From Teichococcus oryzae (lineage in GTDB: Bacteria > Pseudomonadota > Alphaproteobacteria > Acetobacterales > Acetobacteraceae): a stretch of 64,000 bases of DNA. Location of the stretch: assembly GCF_008386565.1 (NCBI RefSeq), contig NZ_VUKA01000004.1, positions 62,001 through 126,000 of the forward strand, in the 5' to 3' direction. Position numbers and translations under genes: made by a program. A model generated the notes under the pieces. It saw only the letters and a list, made by a program, of their open reading frames with translations. It was not told the DNA's origin and did no database searches. Numbering within the stretch: the stretch's first letter is position 1; the number at the start of each line of letters is the position of its first letter. Positions 7,167-16,687 of this stretch are shown piece after piece.

Positions 7167-9706
7167 TTATTCGTTGCGCAGCAGCGGCGCCGGCCGGGCA
7201 CCCAGCGCCAGCGCGGTGCCCGCATAGCCGAGCGCCAGCGTCAGCACGGTGCAGCCCAGCACCGTCAGCGCCAGCGTGCCGGGCAGGAACACCCATTCGG
7301 TGCGCATCACGAAGCGGGCCACCGCCCAGCTCGCCGCCGTGCCGCAGATGGCGGCCAGCACGCCGGCAGCCAGGCCCAGCAGGCCGAACTCCACCATCCA
7401 GGCCCGGCGGATCTGCGCCCGCGTGGCGCCCACCACCTTCAGCACCACGGCATCCCGCACCCGCCGCCGCTGCCCCGCCGCCATGGCGCCGGCCAGCACC
7501 AGCGCGCCGGCCAGCAGCGTCACCGCCGCCACTGCCGAGATCGCCGTGCCCAGCCGCTCCAGCAACCCGGCCACGGCCTCCACCGCGTCCCGCACGCGGA
7601 TGCCGGAAACATTGGGGAAGGCGTCGGTGACGGCGCGCAGCACCTGCGCATCCCGCGCCGCATCGCCGCGCAGCGTCGCGATATGGGTGTGCGGCGCCGC
7701 TTCCAGCAGGCCGGGAGAGGCGATCAGGGTGAAGTTCAGCCCCAGCCCCTGCCATTCGATCTGCCGCGTGCTGGCGATGGTCAGCGGCACCTCGCGGCCC
7801 AGCACATCCAGCACCACCACATCGCCGAGGCCGACGCCCCAGCCCTCGGCCAGCCGCGCATCGAGGGACAGCAGCGGCGGGCCGTCATAGTCCTGCGCCC
7901 ACCATTGGCCGGACACCAGCCGCGTGTTCTCCGGCGGCACCGCGGCGTAGGTCAGGCCACGGTCGCCGCGCAGCGCCCAGCGCGTGTCCTCGGTGGCCTG
8001 CACCTGCTCTACCGGCACGCCCTTGATGGACACGATGCGGGCCCGGAGCGAGGGAACGCGCCGCAGCTCCGTCACGCCGGGCTGGGCGCGCGCCAGCTCG
8101 TCGAACCGGGCCGCCTGGTCGTTCTGGATGTCGATGAAATAGAAGTTTGGCGCCGCCTCGGGCAGTTGCCCCTGGATCTGCCGGCGCAGATTGCCCTCGA
8201 TCATGGCAACTGCCGACAACGTGGTCAGCCCGATGCCGAGGCTCACCAGCATCAGCGCGGTGGGCGCGCCGGGGCGGTGCAGATTGGCCAGCCCCAGGCG
8301 CAGCGCCGGGCGGCGGATGTTGCGCAGCCGGCGCGCCATGGCCGACAGGGCGGCGGCGCCGAGCCGGAACAACAGCAGCGTCCCCCCCGCGGCGGCGCAG
8401 AAGCCCAGCGCGAAGCCCGGCTGCTCGGCACTGCCGACCACCAGCGCCACCAGCGCCAGCACCGCCAGCGCATTGGCCAGCAACAGCGACAGGCGGGGCC
8501 GGCCGTCGCCGGGCTGGACCGCGTCCCGGAACAGCGCGGCGCCGGGGATCTCCCGCGCGCGGCCGAGCGGCCACAGCGCGAAGGCCAGCGCCGTCAGCAC
8601 GCCATACAGGGCCGCCTGCGCCAGCGGCAGCGGGTAGAAGCCGAGGCGTGGCGGCACCGGCAGCGCGCCGGACAGGGCCTTCGCCGCCAGCATCGTCAGC
8701 CCCTGCCCGGCGGCCAGCCCGATCACGATGCCAAGGGCGGACAAGGCCATCACCTGGATCAGGTAGGTGACAAAGATCACCCGTGCCGGCGCGCCCAGGC
8801 AGCGGAGAATGGCGATGGTGCGCGCCCGCTGGTCCAGCCAGGCCCGCACGCCGGTGGCCACGCCGATGCCGCCCACCAGCAGCGCCGTCAGCCCGGCCAG
8901 CGTCAGGAAGGAGGCGGCGCGGCCGAGAAAGCGGCTCACCCCAGGCGATGCTTCCGCCGCGTCCCGGATGCGCCAGCCGCCATCGTCATGCGCGGCGCGG
9001 AGATCCCGCGCGAAGGCGGCGGGGGAAAACCCGGGCGGCAGGGCGATGCGGTATTCATACTGCACCAGGCTGCCGGGCTGGATGAGCTGCGTTTGCGGCA
9101 GGTCCCGGAGGTCGATCATGGCGCGCGGGCCGAGGATGGCGGGGCTCGCCACCTTGTCGGGCTCCTCCCGCACCGTGCCGGCGACGCGCAGCCGCGCTTC
9201 TCCCAGGCGGAGGGTGTCGCCGGCGCCCAGTCCCAGCCGGTCGGCCACCAGCGGGTCGAGCGCCACGGTGCCGGGCAGCAGCTCCCCCGGCGGGTCGAGC
9301 ACGAGGTCCCCGTAGAGGGGGTAGGCGCCGTCCACCGCCTTCAGCTCGACCAGGGTGCGGTCGCCGGAAGCGGCCACGGCCATGGCGCGCATCTCCACCA
9401 CCTCGGAAAGCCGGGCGCCGCGACCGGTGATCCAGTCGCGCGCCGCCTGGGGCATGGGCCGGTAGGACACGCGCACCGACAGGTCGCCGCCCAGGATGCG
9501 CGCGCCGTCGGCGGACAGCCCGGCCTCGGTGGCGGCGCGCAGCGTGCCCACGGCGGCGATGGCGGCGACGCCCAGCGCCAGGCAAGCCAGCACGATGCGC
9601 AGCCCCTTGATGCCGCCGCGCAGCTCGCGCCGGGCGAAGCGGAAGCCGAGGGCAAGGGTTTGCGCCCAGCCACCCGGGGCCGGGCCGACGGCCGGTGCGG
9701 GGCCGC

Positions 9707-9710
<4 letters not shown>
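7167..9710 (-). CDS. ABC transporter permease, FtsX/YbbP type
   Basis: An 847-residue inner-membrane permease. It has an N-terminal helix followed by a large periplasmic domain (MacB-PCD-like, about residues 55-260), a first FtsX cluster of helices (about 265-400), four central helices, a second periplasmic domain (about 485-700) and a final FtsX cluster. This duplicated architecture is that of E. coli YbbP, thought to move a lipid or hydrophobic compound. Its ATG overlaps the TGA of the ATPase gene (ATGA at 9710-9707), so the two are translated together. The substrate is not known for the family. Confidence 0.88.
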
Positions 9711-10448
<738 letters not shown>

Positions 10449-10450
<2 letters not shown>

Positions 10451-11114
10451 GCCTGGCAGATATGGCCGCCGCGCCGTCCTGCGAAGGGCCTTGCTTGGTA
10501 TCGGATTATTTCTTCCGGCGGCGCTTCCGCTCGGCGCCCGGGCGGCAGAGCCGGTGCGGGTGCTGATGCTGGGCGATTCGATCACCGCCGGATATGGACT
10601 GGCCCAGGCCGAAGCCCTGCCGGCCCGGCTGGAAGCGCGGCTGCGCGAGGCGGGAGCGGATGTCCGCGTCATCGCCGCCGGTGTGTCGGGGGACACCACG
10701 GCGGGCGGCAAGTCGCGCCTCGACTGGGCGCTGGCCGAGAGGCCGCAGGCGGTGATCGTGGCGCTGGGCGGCAATGACGGGCTGCGCGGCGTCCCGCCCG
10801 CCGAAACCTACGCCAATCTGAAGAACATCCTGGAGCGGCTGAAGCAGCGTGGCCTGCCGGTGCTGCTGGCGGGGATGCTGGCGCCGCCCAACCTTGGCGC
10901 CGATTACGGCCGCGAGTTCCGCAAAACCTTTGAGCGCCTGCGCCGGGAGCATCCGGAGGCGGTGTTCTATCCGTTCCTGCTGGAAGGCGTGGCGGGCGAG
11001 GAATCGCTGAACCAGCCCGACCGCATCCACCCCAACCCGCGCGGCGTTGAGGAGGTGGCACGCCGCATGCTTCCCCCCGTGCAGGAGCTGCTGTCCAAGG
11101 TGCAGGGAGGTTGA
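10449..11114 (+). CDS. tesA: Arylesterase / thioesterase I, SGNH hydrolase
   Basis: A 221-residue secreted esterase. An N-terminal signal peptide ([20 protein letters not shown], cleaved near ARAAEP) leads into the SGNH core: block [14 protein letters not shown] with the nucleophilic Ser, block II Gly in AAGVSGDT, block [13 protein letters not shown] with the Asn, and block [10 protein letters not shown] with the catalytic Asp and His. It acts in the periplasm on short acyl and aryl esters. The ATG at 10449 has no clear Shine-Dalgarno; an in-frame upstream ATG also exists inside the divergent ATPase gene. thpR follows after 7 bp. Confidence 0.92.
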
Positions 11115-11121
11115 AACCACC

Positions 11122-11703
11122 ATGCCACGCCTGTTCGTTGCCGTGCCCATCCCCGAGGAGCTGCGCGGACAGCTGGCCGATCTGGCCGGGGGCATTCCGG
11201 GCGCCCGCTGGGTGCCGCCGGAGAATTACCACCTGACTCTGCGCTTCATCGGGGAGGTCGATGGCTGGCAGGCGGATGAGGTGGATGAGGCGCTGGCCAG
11301 CATCCGCGCCCGCCCCTTCGCCGTGCAGCCCAGCGGCCTCGACCTGTTCGAGAAGGCGGGCCGCCTGACCTCCCTGCATGTGAAGGTGGAGCGCGAGGAG
11401 CGCCTGCTGCACCTGCAATCCAAGGTCGAGCAGGCCTTGCAGCGCGCCGGCCTGCCGCCGGAGCGCCGCCGCTTCGCCCCGCACATCACCCTGGCGCGCA
11501 CCGACAAGGCGGCGCCGGACAAGCTGATCAGCTTCGTCCAGGCACACAACCTGTTCCGCCCGCCGCCGATCACAGTGGAGCATTTCTCCCTGTATTCCTC
11601 GCTTCTCGGCAAGGAGCAGGCGCATTACGAGGCGGAGGTGGACTACCCGCTGGAGCACGCCTCCCCGCCGGATGGCGCCCTGCCGCGCGAGGCAGGCGTC
11701 TGA
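11122..11703 (+). CDS. thpR: RNA 2',3'-cyclic phosphodiesterase (2H family)
   Basis: A 193-residue cytoplasmic enzyme of the 2H phosphoesterase family. Both catalytic His-x-Thr motifs are present in expected context: YHLTLRFIGE in the N-terminal half and PHITLAR in the C-terminal half. It opens cyclic 2',3'-phosphate ends of RNA, and was first described as a 2'-5' RNA ligase. The ATG at 11122 follows tesA by 7 bp, with GGGAGG upstream, so it is probably cotranscribed. Length is usual for the family. Confidence 0.92.
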   Translation: MPRLFVAVPIPEELRGQLADLAGGIPGARWVPPENYHLTLRFIGEVDGWQADEVDEALASIRARPFAVQPSGLDLFEKAGRLTSLHVKVEREERLLHLQSKVEQALQRAGLPPERRRFAPHITLARTDKAAPDKLISFVQAHNLFRPPPITVEHFSLYSSLLGKEQAHYEAEVDYPLEHASPPDGALPREAGV

Positions 11704-11804
11704 TCCCCGTCCGCGGCGGCGGCTTCCCCGCCACCGCGATCCAGCCTATGGGGCGGGGGGAAGCGGCCGGGGCTTCGCCGTCCGCCAGGAGGACCGCCTT
11801 TTCC

Positions 11805-12281
11805 ATGCTGCACCGCCGCCGCCTGCCCCTCGCCCTGGCCCTGCTCGGCCTGTCCGCCACCGCCCGCGCCCACGCGCATGACTACCGGCAGGGCGACATC
11901 GCCATCGGCCATCCCTGGAGCCGGGCGGCGCCCGCCCGCATCACCGGCGCGGGCTTCATGACCCTCCGCAACACCGGCGGCACGCCGGACCGGCTGGTGT
12001 CCGCCAGCGCCGAGATCGCCGGCAGCACCGAGATCCACACCCATATCCGCGAGGGCGACGTGATGCGCATGCGGGCCGTCGAGGGCGGCATTCCCTTGCC
12101 GCCGGGCGAGGAGGTCCTGCTGGCGCCCGGCGGCTACCACCTGATGCTGATCGGGCTGAAGCGCGCCATGGCCAAGGGCGACCGCGTGCCGGTGACCCTG
12201 ACCTTCGAGCGCGCCGGCAGCATCACCGTGGAGCTGGCCGTGGCCGCCGCCGGCGCCCCGGCGGGAGGGCACGCGCATTGA
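11805..12281 (+). CDS. Periplasmic copper chaperone, PCu(A)C family
   Basis: A 158-residue exported protein. The signal peptide runs MLHRRRLPLALALLGLSATA and ends near the His-rich HAHD. The PCuAC fold follows, with the metal ligands spread as His80, Met87/Met89 and the His112-x-Met114 pair, matching the family's H-M-HxM copper(I) site; a second His cluster sits at the very C-terminus. These proteins deliver copper to cytochrome c oxidase. AGGAGGA at 11787-11793 fixes the start. The TTG start of the sirtuin gene overlaps its stop by 3 bases, so expression is coupled. Confidence 0.88.
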   Translation: MLHRRRLPLALALLGLSATARAHAHDYRQGDIAIGHPWSRAAPARITGAGFMTLRNTGGTPDRLVSASAEIAGSTEIHTHIREGDVMRMRAVEGGIPLPPGEEVLLAPGGYHLMLIGLKRAMAKGDRVPVTLTFERAGSITVELAVAAAGAPAGGHAH

Positions 12282-12994
12282 GCGCGCCGCCGCTCATCAT
12301 CCTGACCGGCGCGGGGGTCTCGGCCGAATCCGGGCTCGCCACCTTTCGCGGCGCGGATGGCCTGTGGGAAGGCCACCGCGTCGAGGACGTGGCGACGCCC
12401 GAGGCCTTCGCCCGCGACCCGGCCACCGTCCACCGCTTCTACAATGCCCGCCGCGCCCGGCTGCGCGACCCGGCGGTGCGGCCCAACGCGGCGCATCTGG
12501 CCCTGGCCCGGCTGTGCGCGGCCTGGCCGTCGCCCGCCCTGCTGGTGACGCAGAACGTCGATGACCTGCATGACCGGGTGATGCAGGGCAGCGAGGCGCT
12601 GCTGCACATGCATGGCTCGCTGCGCCGCGCCCGCTGCCTGCGCTGCGGCGCCGCGCGGGACTGGGATGAGGATCTGTCCACCGACACCCCCTGCCCCGCC
12701 TGCGGCGCCGCCGGCGGCATGCGGCCGGACATCGTCTGGTTCGGCGAGATGCCGATGGGGATGGACCGGATCGAGGCGGCGCTGGCGGAATGCGGGCTGT
12801 TCCTCTCGATCGGCACGTCCGGCCTCGTGTATCCGGCCGCCGGCTTCGTCGCCGCCGTGCAGGGGGAGGCCCGCACGGTGGAGCTGAACCTGGAGCCCAG
12901 CGCCGGCACGCGATTGTTCGACGAGGCGCATCACGGCCCGGCCACCGAGGTGGTGCCGCGCTTCGTCGAGGACCTGCTGGCCGATCTCGGGTGA
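12278..12994 (+). CDS. cobB: NAD-dependent protein deacylase, Sir2/CobB family
   Basis: A 238-residue cytoplasmic sirtuin. NAD-binding GAGVSAESG lies at residues 11-19, FRGADGLWEG follows, TQNVDDLHDRV and the catalytic His112 (in HMHGSL) are intact, and four Cys in CLRCG and CPACG form the structural zinc site. The start is TTG at 12278, overlapping the preceding stop (TTGA), and its own stop overlaps the next GTG. The enzyme removes acetyl or succinyl groups from lysines using NAD. Placement between a copper chaperone and a uracil glycosylase is unusual but offers no clear functional clue. Confidence 0.92.
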   Translation: MSAPPLIILTGAGVSAESGLATFRGADGLWEGHRVEDVATPEAFARDPATVHRFYNARRARLRDPAVRPNAAHLALARLCAAWPSPALLVTQNVDDLHDRVMQGSEALLHMHGSLRRARCLRCGAARDWDEDLSTDTPCPACGAAGGMRPDIVWFGEMPMGMDRIEAALAECGLFLSIGTSGLVYPAAGFVAAVQGEARTVELNLEPSAGTRLFDEAHHGPATEVVPRFVEDLLADLG

Positions 12995-13590
12995 CGCTGG
13001 AGGACAGCGCGGCGGCGGCTCGAGCCTGCACCCTGTGCGCCGCGCATCTGCCACTCGGGCCGAAGCCGATCTTCCGGGTCAGCCGCAGCGCCCGGCTGCT
13101 GATCCTGAGCCAGGCGCCCGGCACGCGCGCCCATGAAAGCGGCATCCCCTGGGAAGATGCCTCCGGCGATCGGCTGCGCGACTGGATGGGACTGGACAAG
13201 GCCCGGTTCCACGATGCGGCGCGCGTCGCCATCCTGCCCACCGGCCTGTGCTATCCCGGCCGCCTGCCGCGCGGCGGCGACGCCCCGCCCCGGCCGGAAT
13301 GCGCACCGCTCTGGCACCCCCGCCTGCTGGCGCCGATGCGGTCGCTGCGCCTGACGCTGCTGGTCGGCCGCCACGCCATCGCCGGCCGGCTGGGCGCCAG
13401 GGCGGCGGCCCGGCTGGAGGATGTGGTGCGCGACTTCGCCAGCCACCTGGAGCGGGGCTTGTTTCCGCTGCCGCATCCGTCCTGGCGCACCAAGGCCTGG
13501 GCCGCTCGGCGCCCCTGGTTCGAGGCGGAGGTGCTGCCGGCCCTGCGCGCCAGCGTGTCCGCCGCGCTGGCCGATCCGCCGGCGGGCTGA
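12991..13590 (+). CDS. Uracil-DNA glycosylase superfamily protein
   Basis: A 199-residue protein. The first motif region LILSQAPGTRAHESGIPW, followed by DRLRDWMGL, and the C-terminal motif LPHPSWRT fit the uracil-DNA glycosylase fold, in which the HPS motif intercalates into DNA and the QAPG segment is near the base pocket. An N-terminal CTLC pair might recall the Fe-S ligands of families 4 and 5, but a full four-Cys set is not evident, so iron-sulfur binding is doubtful. The start is GTG at 12991, overlapping the sirtuin stop as GTGA. Base-excision activity is inferred from fold only. Confidence 0.75.
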   Translation: MTLEDSAAAARACTLCAAHLPLGPKPIFRVSRSARLLILSQAPGTRAHESGIPWEDASGDRLRDWMGLDKARFHDAARVAILPTGLCYPGRLPRGGDAPPRPECAPLWHPRLLAPMRSLRLTLLVGRHAIAGRLGARAAARLEDVVRDFASHLERGLFPLPHPSWRTKAWAARRPWFEAEVLPALRASVSAALADPPAG

Positions 13591-13602
13591 TCCCGCCCGG
13601 CC

Positions 13603-14157
13603 TCAGCCCAAAACGCGCAGAAAGGGCCAGCGGCGCCGGTAATTCTCCGCCTTGGCGCGGAACATGCCGCGATGGGGATTGCGCGGGTTCATCCGCAACA
13701 CGCCTTCCCAGATCTCATTGAGGCCCTGCGGCGCATAAAGCGCCCCGTCCGCCAGCGCGATGCCGACGCAGGTGCAGGCCACCGGATAGCGGTCGATCCC
13801 CGCCCGGCTGGAGCGCAGCACGGGCCCCGGCACGCCGAAGCGCCGCTCGTACCAGAGATGCACCCTCGCCTGGTTGCGCAACTCGACCCGCGCCGGCAGG
13901 TCGCGGAACAGGGCGGCGGCGCGGCGGATCACCCGGTCCTCGGCCTCCCAGGACAGGTCGCGGTCGTCGAAGTAGAACACGTCATAGTCATTGACGCCCC
14001 AGCCCGGCGGCCGGCCTGCCCGGTGGTTCCAGACCGCCTGGAACATGCAGCCCGCGGTGAGGTAGCCCTGGCGCAGCCCGAGCGCAGGCAGCCGCGCCAA
14101 CAGGGCGCGGTTGAACGGGTCCTGCGCGACGAGGGACAGGAAAAGGCCGGGGTTCAG
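13603..14157 (-). CDS. Nucleotidyltransferase family protein (NTP_transf_6 / DUF925)
   Basis: About 184 residues. The family core reads GCMFQAVWNHRAGRPPGWGV, then NDYDVFYFDDRDLSWEAED, containing the Asp-x-Asp acid pair of nucleotidyltransferases. The middle ARVHLWYERRFG and late PQGLNEIWEGVLRMNP also match the family. No ATG, GTG or TTG occurs in frame between the homologous region and codons deep inside the upstream gene. A CTG at 14157 overlaps the preceding stop as CTGA and has GGAAGGCGAGG just upstream, so I use it as start. The substrate is unknown. Confidence 0.78.
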   Translation of the reverse strand: MNPGLFLSLVAQDPFNRALLARLPALGLRQGYLTAGCMFQAVWNHRAGRPPGWGVNDYDVFYFDDRDLSWEAEDRVIRRAAALFRDLPARVELRNQARVHLWYERRFGVPGPVLRSSRAGIDRYPVACTCVGIALADGALYAPQGLNEIWEGVLRMNPRNPHRGMFRAKAENYRRRWPFLRVLG

Positions 14158-14546
14158 CCCTCGCCTTCCAGCCGGGCGATCTCCTCGTCGGAGAAGCCGA
14201 AATGATGGCCGATCTCGTGGATCAGCACATTGCGGACTAGGCGGAACAGGTCCTCCCCGGTCTCGATCCATTCCACCAGGATCGGCTCGCGGTAGAGCAG
14301 GATGATGTCCGGCTCCGAAGGAACGGAAAGATGCGATTTCTCGGTCAGCGGCACGCCGCGATACAGGCCGGTGAGTTCCCAGGGGTGCTGGAGCTCCATC
14401 GCCTCCAGCGTTTCCTCATCCGGCACATCCTCGACCAGGATGGCGGCGCCGCGCACGGCTTCCCGCAGGGCCTCGGGCATGGCGGAGAAGGCCGCCTCGG
14501 CCATGGCCTGCAGGTCTTCAAGGGACGGCGGATGATTGAACTGCAT
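14154..14546 (-). CDS. Zincin-like metallopeptidase family protein
   Basis: A 130-residue protein of the small metallopeptidase family formerly DUF1025. The zinc motif HEIGHHFGFSDEEI sits near the C-terminus (about residues 108-121), with the HExxH His and Glu present and a downstream Asp as possible third ligand. The N-terminal part LEDLQAMAEAAFSAMPEAL and the segment VPSEPDIILLYREPIL are typical of the family, whose physiological substrates are unknown. There is no signal peptide, so it is probably cytoplasmic. Its stop overlaps the start of the nucleotidyltransferase gene. Confidence 0.88.
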   Translation of the reverse strand: MQFNHPPSLEDLQAMAEAAFSAMPEALREAVRGAAILVEDVPDEETLEAMELQHPWELTGLYRGVPLTEKSHLSVPSEPDIILLYREPILVEWIETGEDLFRLVRNVLIHEIGHHFGFSDEEIARLEGEG

Positions 14547-14617
14547 GCGGCCCTTCTATCATCGCCTTCCGCTGGAGGCGAAGCGGGCGGCACCGGTTCC
14601 GGTGCCGCCCGCGCGGA

Positions 14618-15121
14618 TCACGGCGCCGGGTTGGTGGGCGTCGGCGTGGCGGCGCCCGTTCCGGGGCCCATGCCCGTGCCGCTGCCCATGCCAGCGCCCG
14701 TGCCGGTGGAATTGTTCATCGGCGCGGTGGAGGAAGCGGGGCGCGGGTTGGAGGGGGTGCCACCCGGCTCGACCACCATGCCGCCGCCCATGTAGGCGCC
14801 GTCATTGCCTCTGGCGCCACGGCGCGTCGAGGACCGGCTGCCGCGGCGGTTCTCATCGAGCGGCGTGCGCACCTCCGGGTCCCGCCACAACGGCTTGCCC
14901 AGGTTCACGTCGCTGGGCGAGGTGGTGTAGCCGGTCACGGCGCCCGCGCCACCGCCGACCACGGCACCGACGGCGGCACCGACCGGCCCGCCCAGCGCGC
15001 CCACGCCCGCGCCGGTCGCGGCGCCGGCGGCCGCGCCGCCCTGCACCCGGTCCCGTTCATTCGTGCCGCAGGCGGCCAGAGCAAGAGCCAGAGCCGCGGC
15101 ACCCATCATGTGAAGCTTCAT
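14618..15121 (-). CDS. Glycine-zipper lipoprotein
   Basis: A 167-residue probable outer-membrane lipoprotein. The signal ends in a lipobox LAAC with Cys18. Next comes a Gly/Ala-rich stretch (about residues 28-65; GAATGAGVGALGGPVGAAVG and similar) with small residues at every fourth position, the glycine-zipper pattern seen in SlyB- and OmpA-associated lipoproteins. The second half is low-complexity and polar (Arg/Ser, then Gly/Thr/Pro), with no known fold. ATG 15121 is chosen over 15127 because it gives the better spacing from GGGAG. Function unknown; an envelope-structural role is an inference. Confidence 0.75.
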   Translation of the reverse strand: MKLHMMGAAALALALAACGTNERDRVQGGAAAGAATGAGVGALGGPVGAAVGAVVGGGAGAVTGYTTSPSDVNLGKPLWRDPEVRTPLDENRRGSRSSTRRGARGNDGAYMGGGMVVEPGGTPSNPRPASSTAPMNNSTGTGAGMGSGTGMGPGTGAATPTPTNPAP

Positions 15122-15188
15122 TGGCATTTCTCCCTTGCAGGTGGCTGATGAACGCCAAAACCCGGCAAAGGTTGTGCTGTCGCTTGCT

Positions 15189-15626
15189 TCACCCTGCCGT
15201 GGCGACGAAATCCCGCAGGTCATGGGCTTCCTGCTCCGCCTCGGCGATGCGTTCCTTCACTAGGTCCCCGATCGAGACCATGCCGACCAGCGCGCCATCC
15301 GGACCCAGCACGGGCAGGTGGCGGACGCGGCGCCCGGTCACCATGGACAGGGCCTCCACCAGGGTGGTCTGCGGGGTCACCGTATGCAGCACGCGCGTCA
15401 TCAGCTCGGCAGCGCGCAGCTGCGCGACGGCGCCGCCATGATCGGCCATGGCGCGCACCAGATCGCGCTCGGATACGATGCCTTCGATCGTCCCGGCGCC
15501 GTCCCGCACCAGAACCGCGCCGATGCGGTGCTCCGCCAGGGTGCGGACAATCGCCATGGCGTCATCTTCAGGGCGGACGGACACCACATCGCTACCCTTG
15601 TTGCGCAGGATGCGCTCAACGATCAT
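15189..15626 (-). CDS. CBS-domain pair protein
   Basis: A 145-residue soluble protein consisting of two CBS domains and a short helix. The first spans about residues 10-60 (LAEHRIGAVLVRDGAGTIEG then IVSERDLVRA), the second about 78-125 (VTGRRVRHLPVLGPDGALVG then MVSIGDLVKERI). Such stand-alone pairs bind adenine nucleotides (AMP, ATP, SAM) and act as energy or redox sensors in alphaproteobacteria. AAGGGAG sits just upstream of the ATG. It is 60 bp upstream of the lipoprotein gene; the partner protein is unknown. Confidence 0.88.
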   Translation of the reverse strand: MIVERILRNKGSDVVSVRPEDDAMAIVRTLAEHRIGAVLVRDGAGTIEGIVSERDLVRAMADHGGAVAQLRAAELMTRVLHTVTPQTTLVEALSMVTGRRVRHLPVLGPDGALVGMVSIGDLVKERIAEAEQEAHDLRDFVATAG

Positions 15627-15757
15627 GACTTTTTCTCCCTTCCGTCCAGGCGGGGCAGGCCCCCGATGGAAGGGCGCCTGTTCTGCCCGTTCTGTCCTGC
15701 CGACATCAACGATGCGGCGGCGGATGAAGCAAAGTCCAGAATTTTGAGGCCGCGCCC

Positions 15758-16480
15758 TCAGCCCGCCGAGGCCAGCAGCCGCTCCGCCTCCGCGCCCGCG
15801 CGGCGGATCGCCAGCACGAAGACGCGGCGCGGCCCGCCCGCCAGGCCGCCAAGATCCGCCCCGGTCAGGAAGGCGATGGCTCCGGCCGCTCCCGGCTCCG
15901 GCAGGGCGGCGGTGAGGCCGAGCAACCGGCCTTCCTCATCCACCACCGGCCCGCCGGAATAGCCCATCAGCACCGGCATGCGGGCAGTGAAGCCACGGCC
16001 GAAGCCCGGCATCTCGGCATCCGGCGCCTCCACATGGCCCTGCGCAACGGCATGGCCGAGCCCCGGCGCGCCAGCCGCCCACACCATGTCGCCACTGGCC
16101 GGCAGCGCCGGTGCCGCGGCGGGAGGAGCCAGAAAGCCGGCCGGAACGCGCAGCACGGCCAGGTCCATGCGTGGGCTGCGCGCAACCAGCCGGGCCTCGG
16201 CCTCAGCCCCGTCGGCGCGGCGCAGGGCGGGCACCGCGTCGCTGCCATCCAGCAGATGCGCGCAGGTCAGCACATGGCCGTCGCGAAACCCGACAACGGC
16301 GCCGCGCGCCATGCCGCCGCTGCGCAGAACGGCGAAGCTCGTGGCGGTGATGCGTTCGGCCGGGGTGCCGAGCGCGGCCCGTGCCGCCGGCGCGGCGCAG
16401 CCGGACAGCCACAAGGGCGCCGCCGCCGATCCCGCCAGCATGCCCACCATGCTCCGCCGCAGAAAGCCCCGCCGATCCAT
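15758..16480 (-). CDS. Exported trypsin-like serine protease (Tat lipoprotein signal)
   Basis: A 240-residue chymotrypsin-fold protease. The N-terminus MDRRGFLRRSMVGMLAGSAA carries a twin-arginine motif and ends in a lipobox-like LSGC (Cys28), so export by Tat and lipid anchoring are likely. The triad is complete: His75 in LTCAHLL, Asp106 in RMDLAVLRV and Ser175 in GYSGGPVVD. No PDZ domain follows, unlike DegP/HtrA, so it resembles short S1-type proteases. An alternative ATG at 16495 adds five residues (MGGSG). A perfect palindrome and an AT-rich islet lie just upstream. Confidence 0.8.
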   Translation of the reverse strand: MDRRGFLRRSMVGMLAGSAAAPLWLSGCAAPAARAALGTPAERITATSFAVLRSGGMARGAVVGFRDGHVLTCAHLLDGSDAVPALRRADGAEAEARLVARSPRMDLAVLRVPAGFLAPPAAAPALPASGDMVWAAGAPGLGHAVAQGHVEAPDAEMPGFGRGFTARMPVLMGYSGGPVVDEEGRLLGLTAALPEPGAAGAIAFLTGADLGGLAGGPRRVFVLAIRRAGAEAERLLASAG

Positions 16481-16521
16481 GCCCGAACCGCCCATCCCGC
16501 CCCACGCTTTCAGTCTTTATC

Positions 16522-16533
16522 AACTTATAAGTT
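16522..16533. promoter_or_regulatory. AT-rich palindrome upstream of the serine protease gene
   Basis: AACTTATAAGTT is a perfect 12-bp palindrome inside an AT-rich islet (about 16505-16575) that contrasts sharply with the surrounding GC-rich sequence. On the minus strand it lies about 30-40 bases before the protease start. It could be an operator or overlap a -10 element (TATAAG). No cognate regulator is visible nearby. Confidence 0.3.
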
Positions 16534-16633
16534 AGATTGCCTTTGTAAACTGCTCAAAAGCTTCGATTTGCAGAAGCTCGTGGACAACAATCCACGGCCT
16601 ACGGGAAAAGCATGAAGGGGTCCTGAATCACGT

Positions 16634-16662
16634 GCCGCCGCCCGGCGGGGCCGGGCGGCGGC
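16634..16662. terminator. Perfect 13-bp GC hairpin downstream of pssA
   Basis: GCCGCCGCCCGGC (16634-16646) and GCCGGGCGGCGGC (16650-16662) form an uninterrupted stem with a GGG loop, 25 bp beyond the pssA stop on the minus strand. There is no T-tract on either side, so it may be a pause or RNA 3'-end stabiliser rather than a classical intrinsic terminator. Confidence 0.45.
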
Positions 16663-16687
16663 AAGCAGCCACGATGAGAAAGCGGGT

